A stretch of 64,000 nucleotides of DNA, taken from the NCBI GenBank assembly GCA_015488775.1, contig WFNF01000140.1, positions 28,384 through 92,383 on the forward strand. Reading direction: 5' to 3'. The notes beneath the pieces were generated by a model. That model saw only the letters and a program-made list of their open reading frames with translations. It did not search any database and was not told the origin of the DNA. Position numbers and translations under genes: made by a program. Origin of the DNA: Helicobacteraceae bacterium (GTDB lineage Bacteria > Campylobacterota > Campylobacteria > Campylobacterales > Sulfurimonadaceae). Positions 27,503-37,289 of this stretch are shown in pieces (position 1 is the stretch's first letter; each line of letters starts with the position of its first letter).

Positions 27503-28895
27503 CAATAAAATCTTTAAATAGGATTAATATAACTGTAAAACTAAGCATAACACTTAAATATATAGTTAATTTTTTAAAAGTAATTATAGCAAAAAACTCT
27601 TCAAATTTAAACTCTTTTAATGTTAAAAAAAGAAGTATAAAGCCACTAAGAGATGAGGCTAAAGCTAAACCCATCGCACCTAATGGTTTTATAAGGGCTA
27701 AAGAGAAGATAATATTACTTACTAGAGATATACTTGCAATTTTGGCAGCTTTTTTTTGCATCTGTGAGGCGTAAAGCCACAATGAAAAAAGTTTAGCTAA
27801 ACCAAAAGTAAGTAAACCTATCATGTACATCTGCAAAACTAAGGCTGTATTTTGTGTGTCACTTGTGCTAAAACTTCCATGCTCAAACAAAAGCCAAATA
27901 ATCTCTTTACTAAGTATAAATCCACCAAGTGATGCTAATGTTAGTAGGTAAGTTAAAAACCAAAAGCTTTTATCAAACATCTCTAGGGCTTTTTTATGAT
28001 CAGAGTTTTTGATATATCTTGAGATACGAGGAAAAAGTGCAACTGTAGTTGCTATAGCAAAAAGAGCAAGAGGAAGTTGAAATATACGATTAGCATAATA
28101 GATATAAGAGATTGAACCTGTTACTAAAAAAGAAGCAAGCCAAGTATCTATAAAAGCAGAAATTTGTGCAGTTGAACCACCAATAACAGCAGGAATAAAT
28201 TCACTTTTAAATTTTTTAGTCTCTTTTTTAACTTTGTTTTGCTCTTTTTTGTAGTATTTTAAACCACCACTAAATATAAACTCAAGATGAAAATATTTAA
28301 GAGCAAGTATATGTGCTATAAGTTGTAAAAGACCACCTATAACAACTGCGTAACTCAATGCTTCAACTATAACTATCTGATCAGAATCTTTAAAAAGGTA
28401 TAAGGCACTTATAAGTGATATGTTTAGTAAAGATGTAGCAAATGATGTTGTAGCAAAATGGTTTTTATATTGTAAAAAAGTACTTAGGAAAGTTACAAAA
28501 AATATCACTATAAGATAGTAAAAATTTATAGCTACAAAAGGGCTTGCTAACTCTATAGTTTTCTGATCAAACCCAAATGCTATAAGTTTTGTAAAAAAAG
28601 ATGGAAATAAACTTACAATTAGAGTAAAAACAGCTAATATTAATGAAAATGCTATAAAAATATGCATAGAAAATATAGCTTTATTATGACTTCTTATAAA
28701 AGATGGTATAAAAGTTTGAGCAAAAGCACCCTCCGCAAAAATTCGTCTAAAAAGGTTGGGAAGCTTAAATGCGATAAAAAAGATATCGGAGTAGATATTT
28801 GCACCTAATGTTGCAGCCATCATCATATCTCTAAGAAAGCCAAAAATGCGTGAAATTAAAATTCCAAATGAGTTTGTAAATATAGATTTAAACAT
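27489..28895 (-). CDS. murJ: lipid II flippase MurJ
   Basis: 468 residues with about 13-14 hydrophobic helices. The N-terminus MFKSIFTNSFGILISRIFGFLRD has the conserved arginines of the MurJ/MviN central cavity, followed by FRRIFAEGAFAQTFIPSF, a family hallmark. It moves lipid II across the inner membrane for peptidoglycan synthesis. It is divergent from the fapA-like gene, with a 74-nt AT-rich gap that must hold both promoters, and overlaps cysS. Confidence 0.95.
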   Translation of the reverse strand: MFKSIFTNSFGILISRIFGFLRDMMMAATLGANIYSDIFFIAFKLPNLFRRIFAEGAFAQTFIPSFIRSHNKAIFSMHIFIAFSLILAVFTLIVSLFPSFFTKLIAFGFDQKTIELASPFVAINFYYLIVIFFVTFLSTFLQYKNHFATTSFATSLLNISLISALYLFKDSDQIVIVEALSYAVVIGGLLQLIAHILALKYFHLEFIFSGGLKYYKKEQNKVKKETKKFKSEFIPAVIGGSTAQISAFIDTWLASFLVTGSISYIYYANRIFQLPLALFAIATTVALFPRISRYIKNSDHKKALEMFDKSFWFLTYLLTLASLGGFILSKEIIWLLFEHGSFSTSDTQNTALVLQMYMIGLLTFGLAKLFSLWLYASQMQKKAAKIASISLVSNIIFSLALIKPLGAMGLALASSLSGFILLFLTLKEFKFEEFFAIITFKKLTIYLSVMLSFTVILILFKDFIDVYI

Positions 28896-28969
28896 AAAGC
28901 GTATAATAACTATATATGGAATAATATATGCTTTAAAAAATTAAACTTTTATAAATTAGGAAGTAGATA

Positions 28970-30832
28970 GTGTCTGATACACAAATAACACCAATAGCAC
29001 TTAGAATAGATAATGTTGCTCGTGCTCTTTTACAAAATGCTAAGTCTAATGGTATTGATGTTAAAACTTTAGATTTTAATTTATTGGATACAAGTAATTT
29101 TATAAGATATGCTAGCGATAAAGATGAGATTGAATGGGAAGCTATAGAAGAGTCGGAGTTAAAAAATATAGATGAAACAGATTGGTTAAACCCTAACTTT
29201 GAAATAAAACAAATATATGAGATTGAAATTTTTACTAAAGAGGACTCACCTTTAGATAATTTAAATATATCTATTGGAGCTAATTCAGATGTGACCAATG
29301 TATTTTTAAGTATCAAGTCTGGATCTTTTATAGAAAATTATGATGATTTTGAAAATGATTTGTATAGCTTAGTTCAACGAAGACTTTTAAGAGCAAATAT
29401 TAAATTAAATATATTTTTATTTGATTTTAAAGATGTGTTAAAAAACATAGTCTCTAAAGTAAAGGTAAATGGTAAGTACACATTTGAAGAAACAGAACTT
29501 ATAAATATTGCTCACTCTTTTGATGTGATGCAGAGTGTGGACGATGAACTTATTTTATTTTATGAGCAAAAAAGTTCGGCACTTGATGAGTTTGATAGAA
29601 TAGATTATGCAAAAAGAGGTTTTTTAGTTGCTTGTATTGAGGATGAACTACTTATAAAATATATAAAACCTAAAAAAGGTAAAGCTGGACGTGATTGTAG
29701 GGGGAAGTATATAGAACCAAAAGATCCAATAACAAAGAATGAACCAACTTTTAGTGTAAGTGAGAAAATTGAGATAAAAGAGGATGATGACTTTATTTTA
29801 TATATAGCTAAAAATAGTGGTTATATCACTTTTGAAGCTGGTGCTTATGATATACATGAAGAGGTAGATATACAAGAGATAAGTTTTAAGACCACTGGTG
29901 ATATAGATGCTGGTATAGATGCAGATGTTAGTATAAATGTAGTTGAAAAAGATATTTTCAAAGATGCTGTTGGAATGGGGATGAGTGTTGAGGTTAAAGA
30001 GATTACTATTCAAGGTAATGTTGGACCAAATGCTAGGGTTAAAGCTCAAACAGCTAAAATTGATGGACAAACACACTCTAGTTCATTTGTAGAAGCAGAT
30101 GAACTTTTTATAGAGATACATAAGGGTCATGCAAAGGGTAATGAAGTCACCATAACAAGATTAGAACATGGAAGTGTTGAAGCAAATATAGTAAATATTA
30201 CTCAAGCTTTAGGTGGTAAAGTTATAGCAAAAGAGATCAATATCGAGTTGTGTGGTTCCCATCTTAATCTAAGAGCTTCACATAAAATAGAGATACATAA
30301 ACTTAGAGGTGGAGAAAATGAGTTTATAATAGATACTATTTTAGATGCAAATACCAAAGAAAACTTAGAAAATAATGATGATGCTATAGTAGAACTTGAG
30401 AGAAAAAATAGGTCTCTTAAAGAAGAATTAGAAAAACTAGAAGATTTATTAGTACAAAACACACCTGCATTTAAAGAATTAAAGAAGCGTTTAATCCATT
30501 ATAAAAAAAATGGTGTTAAAATGCCAAACTCATTTGTTAAAAAGTATAAAGAACATATAGGTTTAGAAAAAGAAGTTGAAAATCTAAAACAAGAACTTTT
30601 TGCATTAAAAAGATCTGCATCAAGTTTACATATAAAACATGATGCTTTTCAGATAAACATAATGGATGCTAGGATTATAAACCATGATAAATGGAAAAAT
30701 CATAATGTTCTTAAGTTTAGGATGTTAAACCCAGATATAGAGTTAGAGTTCATCCCTCAAGAGGGAAGTACAAATACTACTTTTTCCTTAGTTGAAGTAG
30801 ATGATGAGTTTGAGATAAAAGCAATAGATTAA
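28970..30832 (+). CDS. FapA (DUF342) family protein
   Basis: 620 residues. The central part (about 210-450) is the DUF342/FapA polymer-forming beta-helix: GYITFEAGAYDIHEEVDI, TTGDIDAGIDADV, ITIQGNVGPNARVKAQ and ALGGKVIAKEINIELCGS. A coiled coil follows (about residues 460-560), then a small C-terminal beta domain. There is no signal peptide. In Vibrio a FapA protein links glucose uptake and flagellar control; the role in Campylobacterota is not settled. GTG start with AGGAAG upstream; the stop lies 9 nt before ruvA. Confidence 0.8.
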   Translation: MSDTQITPIALRIDNVARALLQNAKSNGIDVKTLDFNLLDTSNFIRYASDKDEIEWEAIEESELKNIDETDWLNPNFEIKQIYEIEIFTKEDSPLDNLNISIGANSDVTNVFLSIKSGSFIENYDDFENDLYSLVQRRLLRANIKLNIFLFDFKDVLKNIVSKVKVNGKYTFEETELINIAHSFDVMQSVDDELILFYEQKSSALDEFDRIDYAKRGFLVACIEDELLIKYIKPKKGKAGRDCRGKYIEPKDPITKNEPTFSVSEKIEIKEDDDFILYIAKNSGYITFEAGAYDIHEEVDIQEISFKTTGDIDAGIDADVSINVVEKDIFKDAVGMGMSVEVKEITIQGNVGPNARVKAQTAKIDGQTHSSSFVEADELFIEIHKGHAKGNEVTITRLEHGSVEANIVNITQALGGKVIAKEINIELCGSHLNLRASHKIEIHKLRGGENEFIIDTILDANTKENLENNDDAIVELERKNRSLKEELEKLEDLLVQNTPAFKELKKRLIHYKKNGVKMPNSFVKKYKEHIGLEKEVENLKQELFALKRSASSLHIKHDAFQINIMDARIINHDKWKNHNVLKFRMLNPDIELEFIPQEGSTNTTFSLVEVDDEFEIKAID

Positions 30833-30841
30833 AGGTGGATA

Positions 30842-31405
30842 ATGATAGTAGCAATAGAGGGTGAAGTTGTACATAAAGAACCAACTTTAGCACATATAAA
30901 ATGTCAAGGTTTAACTTACGGAGTAAATATATCTTTAAATACTTATGCACAAATAAATGATAAAAATACATCTTTACATATTAAACAAGTTATTAGAGAG
31001 GATGCAAATTTACTTTATGGCTTTTTTGATCAAAGTGAGATGGTGCTTTTTGAAAGATTGATTAAGATTAGTGGGGTTGGTCCAAAAGTTGGACTTGCTA
31101 TATGTTCATCTTTTACTCCACAAGCTTTTTCATCAGTTATTAGTGGGTCTGATATTAATTCATTGAAAAAAGTACCAGGGATCGGTCCTAAAAGTGCAGG
31201 TCGTATTTTAGTTGAATTAAATGGCTTTGATGAGGTTTTAGTTGGTTCAAGTGGTGCAAATAATTCAACTGCTTATAACGAATCTGTTATGGCTTTAGAA
31301 TCTCTTGGCTTTAAAAACGATATAATTACGAAAACTTTAGCTACTTGTACAAGTTCTACTACTTCAGAACTTGTTAGAGAAGCTCTGAAAAAATTACAAA
31401 AATAG
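30842..31405 (+). CDS. ruvA: Holliday junction DNA helicase subunit RuvA
   Basis: 187 residues. An N-terminal OB-fold (MIVAIEGEVVHKEPTLAHI) is followed by two helix-hairpin-helix motifs, ISGVGPKVGL and VPGIGPKSAGRI, and the C-terminal three-helix domain that binds RuvB. It forms tetramers on four-way junctions. RuvB and RuvC are not in the window. It is the second gene of the fapA-ruvA-ddl run. Confidence 0.96.
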   Translation: MIVAIEGEVVHKEPTLAHIKCQGLTYGVNISLNTYAQINDKNTSLHIKQVIREDANLLYGFFDQSEMVLFERLIKISGVGPKVGLAICSSFTPQAFSSVISGSDINSLKKVPGIGPKSAGRILVELNGFDEVLVGSSGANNSTAYNESVMALESLGFKNDIITKTLATCTSSTTSELVREALKKLQK

Positions 31406-31413
31406 GATATTCC

Positions 31414-32448
31414 TTGAAATTATCAATACTTTTTGGAGGATCAAGCTTTGAGCATGAAATCTCTATAGTAAGTGCAATCACTTTAAAATCTAAATTAGAA
31501 GGCTTTGAATTAGAATTTATTTTCTGTGACACAAACCATCAGTTTTATTATATAGATTCACAAAATATGAAATCAACATACTTTAGTTCAAAAAAGTATA
31601 AAAATGACAATGAACTTTTTTTAAAAATAGGTTATTTTGAGCTTAAAAAAATGTTTTCAAGTACTAAAATAGATAGTACTGTTTTAAACTTAGTTCATGG
31701 TGGTGATGGTGAAGATGGAACTATAAGCTCTTTATTAGATTTTTATAAAATAAAATATATTGGGCCAAGAACAGAAGCATCTGTTTTTTCATTTGATAAA
31801 ATTTTTACAAAATACCTTGCAAATAGCATAGGCGTAAAAACTTTAAAATACCAAACACTAAACAAAAAAGATAAAAGAGTTTTAGAGATAGATTTACCAG
31901 TTATCTTAAAACCATCACGTTTAGGTAGCTCTATAGGTGTGAGTATAGTTAAAGATGAAAGTGAACTAGATTATGCTTTAGATGTCGCTTTTGAGTTTGA
32001 TGAAAATGTTTTGATAGAACCTTTTATAAATGGAGTAAAAGAGTTTAACCTTGCTGGTTATAAAACAGATAAAATAAACTTTTCTATAGTAGAAGAGCCA
32101 CAAAAAACAGAATTTTTAGATTTTGAAAAAAAATATATGGATTTTTCACGTGATGGTAGTGCTAGTGAAGCAGTTATAAGTGAAGCCTTAAAACAAGCTA
32201 TGAGAGATAATTTCACAAAAATTTATGGCGAAATATTTAATGGAGCATTAATTAGATGTGACTTTTTTGTTATAGATGGTGCTGTTTATCTAAATGAGAT
32301 TAACCCTATCCCTGGATCTATGGCAAACTATCTATTTGAAGACTTTTCAAACTCTATCAAAGAGTTAGTTGAAACTTTAGAGCTTAAAAATGAGATTAAA
32401 TCTGATTATTCATATATAAACTCTATCACTATGGCTAAAGGTAAATAG
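31414..32448 (+). CDS. ddl: D-alanine--D-alanine ligase
   Basis: 344 residues with the ATP-grasp fold. Seen are LFGGSSFEHEISIVSA, the VHGGDGEDGT loop, KPSRLGSSIGVSIV and LNEINPIPGSM. The enzyme makes the D-Ala-D-Ala dipeptide that MurF then adds to UDP-MurNAc-tripeptide, which fits the position two genes before murF. TTG start; the stop overlaps the next start. Confidence 0.96.
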   Translation: MKLSILFGGSSFEHEISIVSAITLKSKLEGFELEFIFCDTNHQFYYIDSQNMKSTYFSSKKYKNDNELFLKIGYFELKKMFSSTKIDSTVLNLVHGGDGEDGTISSLLDFYKIKYIGPRTEASVFSFDKIFTKYLANSIGVKTLKYQTLNKKDKRVLEIDLPVILKPSRLGSSIGVSIVKDESELDYALDVAFEFDENVLIEPFINGVKEFNLAGYKTDKINFSIVEEPQKTEFLDFEKKYMDFSRDGSASEAVISEALKQAMRDNFTKIYGEIFNGALIRCDFFVIDGAVYLNEINPIPGSMANYLFEDFSNSIKELVETLELKNEIKSDYSYINSITMAKGK

Positions 32449-33179
32449 TGGCTATAAAGTCTTTACAGTACGGCTTCCACACCTTTGATATCTCTTATGA
32501 AATTCTTAATCCAAGTGCTAAAGTTGATATAATTTTTTTACACGGATGGGGTTCAAATAAAGCCTTAATGAAAAGTGTATTTTCTAAACAGATGGATAGT
32601 TTTAGACATATATATATTGATTTACCTGGTTTTGGTAGTTCCACATCTCCCATGGCTTTAAAGACTGATGATTATCATAAAATACTAGAGAGATTTTTAT
32701 GTGAAATTAATGTTACAAAAAACATTATAGTTGGTCACTCTTATGGTGGTAAGCTTGCAACTCTTTTAAATCCAGAACTTTTAGTATTGCTTAGTAGCTC
32801 TGGGATTTTAGTTCCAAAACCTTTAAGTATAAAACTAAAAATAGCTGTTTTTAAAACACTTAAAATCTTTGGTTTTACTAAACTTCGCTCACTTTTTGTA
32901 AGTAGTGATGCTAAGGATTTAAATGAATACATGTACACAACATTTAAAAATGTAGTAAATGAAGATTTTAGAGATAAATTTAGTGAATTTAAAAATAAAG
33001 CACTTCTTTGTTGGGGAGTAGATGATACTGCTACACCTTTATATACTGCTTATGAGATTGAAAAGCTTATATCTAAATCTATAGTGAAAGAGTTTGATGG
33101 TGATCACTACTTTTTTATGAAACATGCTAATGATATATCTTTAGATATTGAAGATGAATATTTAGGAGATAGAGATTAA
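32448..33179 (+). CDS. alpha/beta hydrolase between ddl and murF
   Basis: 243 residues. The oxyanion-hole HG is in FLHGWGSNK, the nucleophile elbow is GHSYGG, the acid is probably the Asp in WGVDDTATP, and the catalytic His is in GDHYFF. The triad is therefore complete. There is no signal peptide. The substrate is unknown; the family contains esterases, lipases and C-C hydrolases. GTG start overlapping ddl, and its stop overlaps murF, so it is tightly bound to the cell-wall genes. Confidence 0.82.
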   Translation: MAIKSLQYGFHTFDISYEILNPSAKVDIIFLHGWGSNKALMKSVFSKQMDSFRHIYIDLPGFGSSTSPMALKTDDYHKILERFLCEINVTKNIIVGHSYGGKLATLLNPELLVLLSSSGILVPKPLSIKLKIAVFKTLKIFGFTKLRSLFVSSDAKDLNEYMYTTFKNVVNEDFRDKFSEFKNKALLCWGVDDTATPLYTAYEIEKLISKSIVKEFDGDHYFFMKHANDISLDIEDEYLGDRD

Positions 33180-34618
33180 TGGAAGAACTTTTTTATTTTG
33201 TGACAAATGTACTTTTTGTAACAACTTTGGGTTGGTACTTAATAACACTTTTACAATGGTACGATTATAAAATAGATCGTGTTGTTTTAAAGCACCATAA
33301 ATGGTGGTGGCATATATTTTACTTTATAATCCCTTTTATGCTTTACTATAGTGCTTATGAATTTTTCTGGATATTTTATTATTTTGCAACACTTCCAGCT
33401 TTTTTACTTTGGAATTACAAGTTAGATAAGCGTTTAGTTTTAACTTGGAGAGTAAAAAGGTTTTTAATTTTACTTGTAGCATTAAATATTTTTGCTGATC
33501 TAATATGTACTATAAAGGGTGTATGTCAAGTTTATCCAGTGTTTTTGCCTATAGCATTGGCTTATATAGGTTCAACCTTAGTTGAGATGTATCTGTTCTT
33601 TATGTTTAAAAAGATGGCATCAAAAAAACTAGAATCTATGAAAAACTTAAAAGTTATTGCAGTTACTGGTTCTTTTGGAAAAACATCTATGAAAAACTTT
33701 ATCTACTCTATGTTAAAAGATTGTGGAAAAAAAGTTTATATGACACCAAGAAGTGTAAATACTCTAGGTGGACTTGTAAAAGATATAAATGTAGATTTTC
33801 CATCTGGTATTGAGTACTATGTTGCTGAGGCAGGTGCTAGAGCAAGAGGTGATATTTACGATATAGCTCAACTTATTAAGCCGCATATTGCAGTAGTTGG
33901 AAAAGTTGGAGAGGCTCATATAGAGTATTTTAAATCTTTAGACAATATACAAAAAACTAAACTAGAACTTGTAAGTTCACCAAGATTAGAAAAAGCTTTT
34001 GTTTATCACAATGTGACTAATGAGCCACATGACAAAGTTACATTTTTTGGTGAAAATATAAGTGATTTGAATGGAACTTTAGATGGTTTAACATTTAAAG
34101 TTACAAGCTCTAAAGATACGTATAATCTTAAAACAAGTATTTTAGGATCTTTTCAAGCTATAAATATAAATGCAGCTATTTTAGTTCTAGAGGAAGTTGG
34201 AGTTGAAAAAGAATGTATAGAAAAAGCTGTTTCTAAACTTAAAAGTGTAGATCATAGACTTCAGAAGATTGAAGCGGGTGGTAAAATTATTTTAGATGAT
34301 GGTTACAATGGAAATATTGATGGGATGTTAGAAGCTATAAGACTTTGTTCAACTCATCAAGGTTCTAAAGTTATTGTTACTCCTGGTTTAGTTGAAAGTA
34401 GTGATGAGTTAAATATACAACTTATAGAATCAATAAATGATGTTTTTGATCTTGTTATAGTTACTGGTAAGTTAAATAGTGATATCTTTAAAAAACATCT
34501 AAAAGTTTCAAATAAAATATTTTTAGAAGATAAAACAAAATTAACAGATGCTTTGGCTACTCAAACAAAAAGTGGAGATATTATACTTTTTGCAAATGAT
34601 GCACCTAGTTTTATATAG
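33179..34618 (+). CDS. murF: UDP-N-acetylmuramoyl-tripeptide--D-Ala-D-Ala ligase, membrane-anchored
   Basis: 479 residues. The first 150 or so contain four to five hydrophobic segments in place of the usual MurF N-terminal domain; this layout is common in Campylobacterota. The Mur-ligase ATP site is VTGSFGKTSMKNF, followed by MTPRSVNTLGG, YYVAEAGARARGDI, VGKVGEAHIEYF and the third-domain ILDDGYNGNIDGM. It adds D-Ala-D-Ala to complete the muropeptide. With ddl directly upstream the two consecutive steps are encoded together. Confidence 0.93.
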   Translation: MEELFYFVTNVLFVTTLGWYLITLLQWYDYKIDRVVLKHHKWWWHIFYFIIPFMLYYSAYEFFWIFYYFATLPAFLLWNYKLDKRLVLTWRVKRFLILLVALNIFADLICTIKGVCQVYPVFLPIALAYIGSTLVEMYLFFMFKKMASKKLESMKNLKVIAVTGSFGKTSMKNFIYSMLKDCGKKVYMTPRSVNTLGGLVKDINVDFPSGIEYYVAEAGARARGDIYDIAQLIKPHIAVVGKVGEAHIEYFKSLDNIQKTKLELVSSPRLEKAFVYHNVTNEPHDKVTFFGENISDLNGTLDGLTFKVTSSKDTYNLKTSILGSFQAININAAILVLEEVGVEKECIEKAVSKLKSVDHRLQKIEAGGKIILDDGYNGNIDGMLEAIRLCSTHQGSKVIVTPGLVESSDELNIQLIESINDVFDLVIVTGKLNSDIFKKHLKVSNKIFLEDKTKLTDALATQTKSGDIILFANDAPSFI

Positions 34619-35092
34619 ATGAAAAATTTTCAAAATATAATTAAAAATATATCTTCTATAGCTTTGGCTATATTGGTTCTTTTGGTAGTTTATGATGCAA
34701 TGATGAGATTTTTATTTTCAAATGGGTCTATAGCTATACAAGAGTTACAATGGCATTTTTTTGATCTTTTAATTATGTTTGGTATATCATATGCCTTAAA
34801 AAATGATGCTCACGTTAGAGTCGATATCTTTTACTCTAACTTTTCACAAAAAACAAAAGCTTATGTAGATATAGCTTCTTACATTTTTTTTATGCTACCT
34901 TTTTCTATACTAATAATTTATGTTTCTTATGAGTTTGTTATTTTGAGTTTTATTCAAAATGAGTCTTCAGCAAATCCTGGTGGTTTAGATTATAGATTTA
35001 TAGTTAAGGCTATAATACCTTTAGCTTTTTCACTGTTAATTTTACAAGTACTAAGTTTACTATTTGATAGAATAAAGGGTTTGAAAAAATGA
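34619..35092 (+). CDS. TRAP transporter small permease (DctQ type)
   Basis: 157 residues with four hydrophobic helices. The patterns AIQELQWHFFDLLIMFGISYAL and DAHVRVDIFYS are typical of the DctQ subunit. It starts directly at the stop of murF and overlaps the large permease by 4 nt. TRAP systems bring in organic acids with a Na+ gradient. The substrate cannot be told because the binding protein is not here. Confidence 0.88.
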   Translation: MKNFQNIIKNISSIALAILVLLVVYDAMMRFLFSNGSIAIQELQWHFFDLLIMFGISYALKNDAHVRVDIFYSNFSQKTKAYVDIASYIFFMLPFSILIIYVSYEFVILSFIQNESSANPGGLDYRFIVKAIIPLAFSLLILQVLSLLFDRIKGLKK

Positions 35093-36372
35093 TACCTTTA
35101 TTTATGTTTATAACTGCATTACTTTTTTTATTTGTGGGTATTCCAGTTGCTTTTTCGTTTGGAATGGTTGCTTTTGTATTTGCACTACTATCTCCAGATT
35201 TAGGCTTAGAGATATTTAATATTTTACCTTTTAGAATCTTTGGAATTATGTCTAATACAACTTTAATGAGTGTACCACTTTTTATACTTATGGGGTCTAT
35301 TTTAGAAAAATCAAAACTTGCTGAAGAACTTTTAATAAGTATGTCCTCCTTATTTAAATCTTTGCGTGGAGGTTTAGCTATAAGTGTAGTTTTAGTTGGA
35401 GCCTTACTTGCTGCATCAACTGGTATTGTAAGTGCAAGTGTGGTTATGATGAGTATTATAGCTCTACCTTTAATGTTAAAAAGTGGTTATTCTCACTCTT
35501 TAAGCTCTGGAACTATTATTGCGAGTGGTACACTTGGGCAAATTATTCCACCATCTATTATTCTAATAATACTTGGTGATGTAATGAATGTAAGTGTTGG
35601 TGAACTTTTTTTAGCTGCTATAAACCCTAGTATAATATTGGTAAGTTTATACATAATATATATAATAGTTTTTGCTTATTTGTCTCCATCATCTGCTCCT
35701 GCAATTGTTAATGATAAAAAGATAAATTATTTTAAATTAATAAAATCAATTTTGCCACTTTTGGCTCTTATGTTAATAGTTTTGGGTTCTATATTTGCAG
35801 GTATAGCTACTCCAACAGAATCAGCAGCCTTTGGTGTGCTTGGATCAATAATTTTAAGTTTTTACAATAAATCTATCTCTTATAAATCAATAAAAAAATC
35901 TTTAGAAGAGACTATTAGTTTAAGTGGAATGATTTTTATGATACTCATAGGAGCAACTGCTTTTTCTCTAGTTTTTAACGAATCAGGTGGAAATGATATG
36001 GTTTTAGCTATTTTTGAAAATGATATATCTAATGCTTGGAATTTTATATTTATCGCAATGCTTGTTATCTTTATACTTGGTTTTTTTATAGATTTTATAG
36101 AGATATCATTTATAATAGTCCCAATTTTAGTACCAATAGTAAATGCTTTTGGTATTGATCCTATCTGGTTCGCAGTTCTTATAGCTTTAAATCTACAAGC
36201 ATCTTTTTTGACACCACCATTTGGACTCGCACTTTTTTTCTTTAAGGGAAGTGCAAAAGATAGTGTGAGTATTATGAGTGTTTATAAGGGTGTTATACCT
36301 TTTATACTTTTACAACTTTTGACTATTTTAATTGTAATGCTTTTTCCTGATGTAGTTTTTGCTTATTTGTAG
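35089..36372 (+). CDS. TRAP transporter large permease (DctM type)
   Basis: 427 residues with about 12 helices. Recognisable are SVPLFILMGSILEKS, GALLAASTGIVSASVVMMS, ASGTLGQIIPPSIILIILG, ATPTESAAFGVLGS and LTPPFGLALFFFKG, all DctM hallmarks. It forms the transport channel with the DctQ protein before it. No DctP-type periplasmic binding protein occurs in the window, so the pair either uses one encoded elsewhere or works differently. Confidence 0.92.
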   Translation: MIPLFMFITALLFLFVGIPVAFSFGMVAFVFALLSPDLGLEIFNILPFRIFGIMSNTTLMSVPLFILMGSILEKSKLAEELLISMSSLFKSLRGGLAISVVLVGALLAASTGIVSASVVMMSIIALPLMLKSGYSHSLSSGTIIASGTLGQIIPPSIILIILGDVMNVSVGELFLAAINPSIILVSLYIIYIIVFAYLSPSSAPAIVNDKKINYFKLIKSILPLLALMLIVLGSIFAGIATPTESAAFGVLGSIILSFYNKSISYKSIKKSLEETISLSGMIFMILIGATAFSLVFNESGGNDMVLAIFENDISNAWNFIFIAMLVIFILGFFIDFIEISFIIVPILVPIVNAFGIDPIWFAVLIALNLQASFLTPPFGLALFFFKGSAKDSVSIMSVYKGVIPFILLQLLTILIVMLFPDVVFAYL

Positions 36373-36404
36373 ATAGATTAATTTGCTTTATACTAATTTT
36401 AAAG

Positions 36405-36410
36405 TATAAT
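36405..36410 (+). promoter_or_regulatory. -10 box (TATAAT) before accD
   Basis: A perfect TATAAT in the 68-nt gap between the TRAP permease and accD. The predicted start near 36417 leaves a leader of about 24 nt with AAGGGGA as ribosome-binding site. Confidence 0.5.
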
Positions 36411-36440
36411 TCAATTAATTATATAATTAAGGGGAATCAT

Positions 36441-37289
36441 TTGAATTTATTAGATCTTTTTACAGGTAGAAGTGAAGCAAAAAAACAGCCTACTAAAAGT
36501 GAAGCTCCATCTCATTGGATTAAATGTCCTTCATGTCAAGCTCTTATGTACTATAAAGAGGTTGAAAACCAAAACTATGTTTGTCCAAAATGTTCTCATC
36601 ATTTACGTATAAAAGTTGATCAAAGAATCTCTATGCTTTGTGATGATAATACATTTGTAGAGATGGATGCAACTCTTAAGCCTGTTGACCCTCTAAAATT
36701 TGTTGATAAAAAGTCTTATGTAAAAAGAGTTGAAGAGAATGTTAAAAAAACTTCTAGAACATCTTCTGTAGTTAGTGGCGAATGTGAGATAAATTCTATA
36801 GCTACTCAACTTGTAGTTTTTGACTTTGCTTTTATGGGTGGATCATTAGGTAGTGTTGAGGGTGAAAAAATCGTTAGAGCGGTTGAACGTGCCATAGAAA
36901 AAAAGCAGGGTCTTGTTATATTGAGTGCTAGTGGTGGTGCTAGAATGCAAGAATCAACTTATGCCTTACTTCAAATGTCAAAAACATCAGCTGCACTTGC
37001 TAAGTTAGCAAAACATAAACTTCCATACATTTCTGTCTTAACAGACCCAACTATGGGTGGTGTTAGTGCATCTTTTGCAACACTTGGAGATATTATTATA
37101 GCTGAACCAGGTGCTTTGATAGGTTTTGCTGGTCAAAGAGTTATCAAACAAACTATTGGTTCAGATCTTCCTGATGGATTTCAAAGAGCAGAATTTTTAC
37201 TTGAAAAAGGTTCTATAGATATGGTTGTAAACAGAAATGACTTAAAGAAAACACTTAGTGACCTTTTAAAGATGATGCTAGGTAAATAA
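36441..37289 (+). CDS. accD: acetyl-CoA carboxylase carboxyltransferase subunit beta
   Basis: 282 residues. The N-terminal C4 zinc ribbon is CPSC...CPKC; the crotonase-like core shows SGGARMQESTYALLQM, PTMGGVSASFA and IAEPGALIGFAGQRV. With AccA, which is elsewhere, it makes malonyl-CoA for fatty-acid synthesis. TTG start after AAGGGGA. It heads the run accD-thiE-rlmH-dksA-membrane protein-dus, which matches my memory of C. jejuni apart from the inserted thiE. Confidence 0.97.
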   Translation: MNLLDLFTGRSEAKKQPTKSEAPSHWIKCPSCQALMYYKEVENQNYVCPKCSHHLRIKVDQRISMLCDDNTFVEMDATLKPVDPLKFVDKKSYVKRVEENVKKTSRTSSVVSGECEINSIATQLVVFDFAFMGGSLGSVEGEKIVRAVERAIEKKQGLVILSASGGARMQESTYALLQMSKTSAALAKLAKHKLPYISVLTDPTMGGVSASFATLGDIIIAEPGALIGFAGQRVIKQTIGSDLPDGFQRAEFLLEKGSIDMVVNRNDLKKTLSDLLKMMLGK

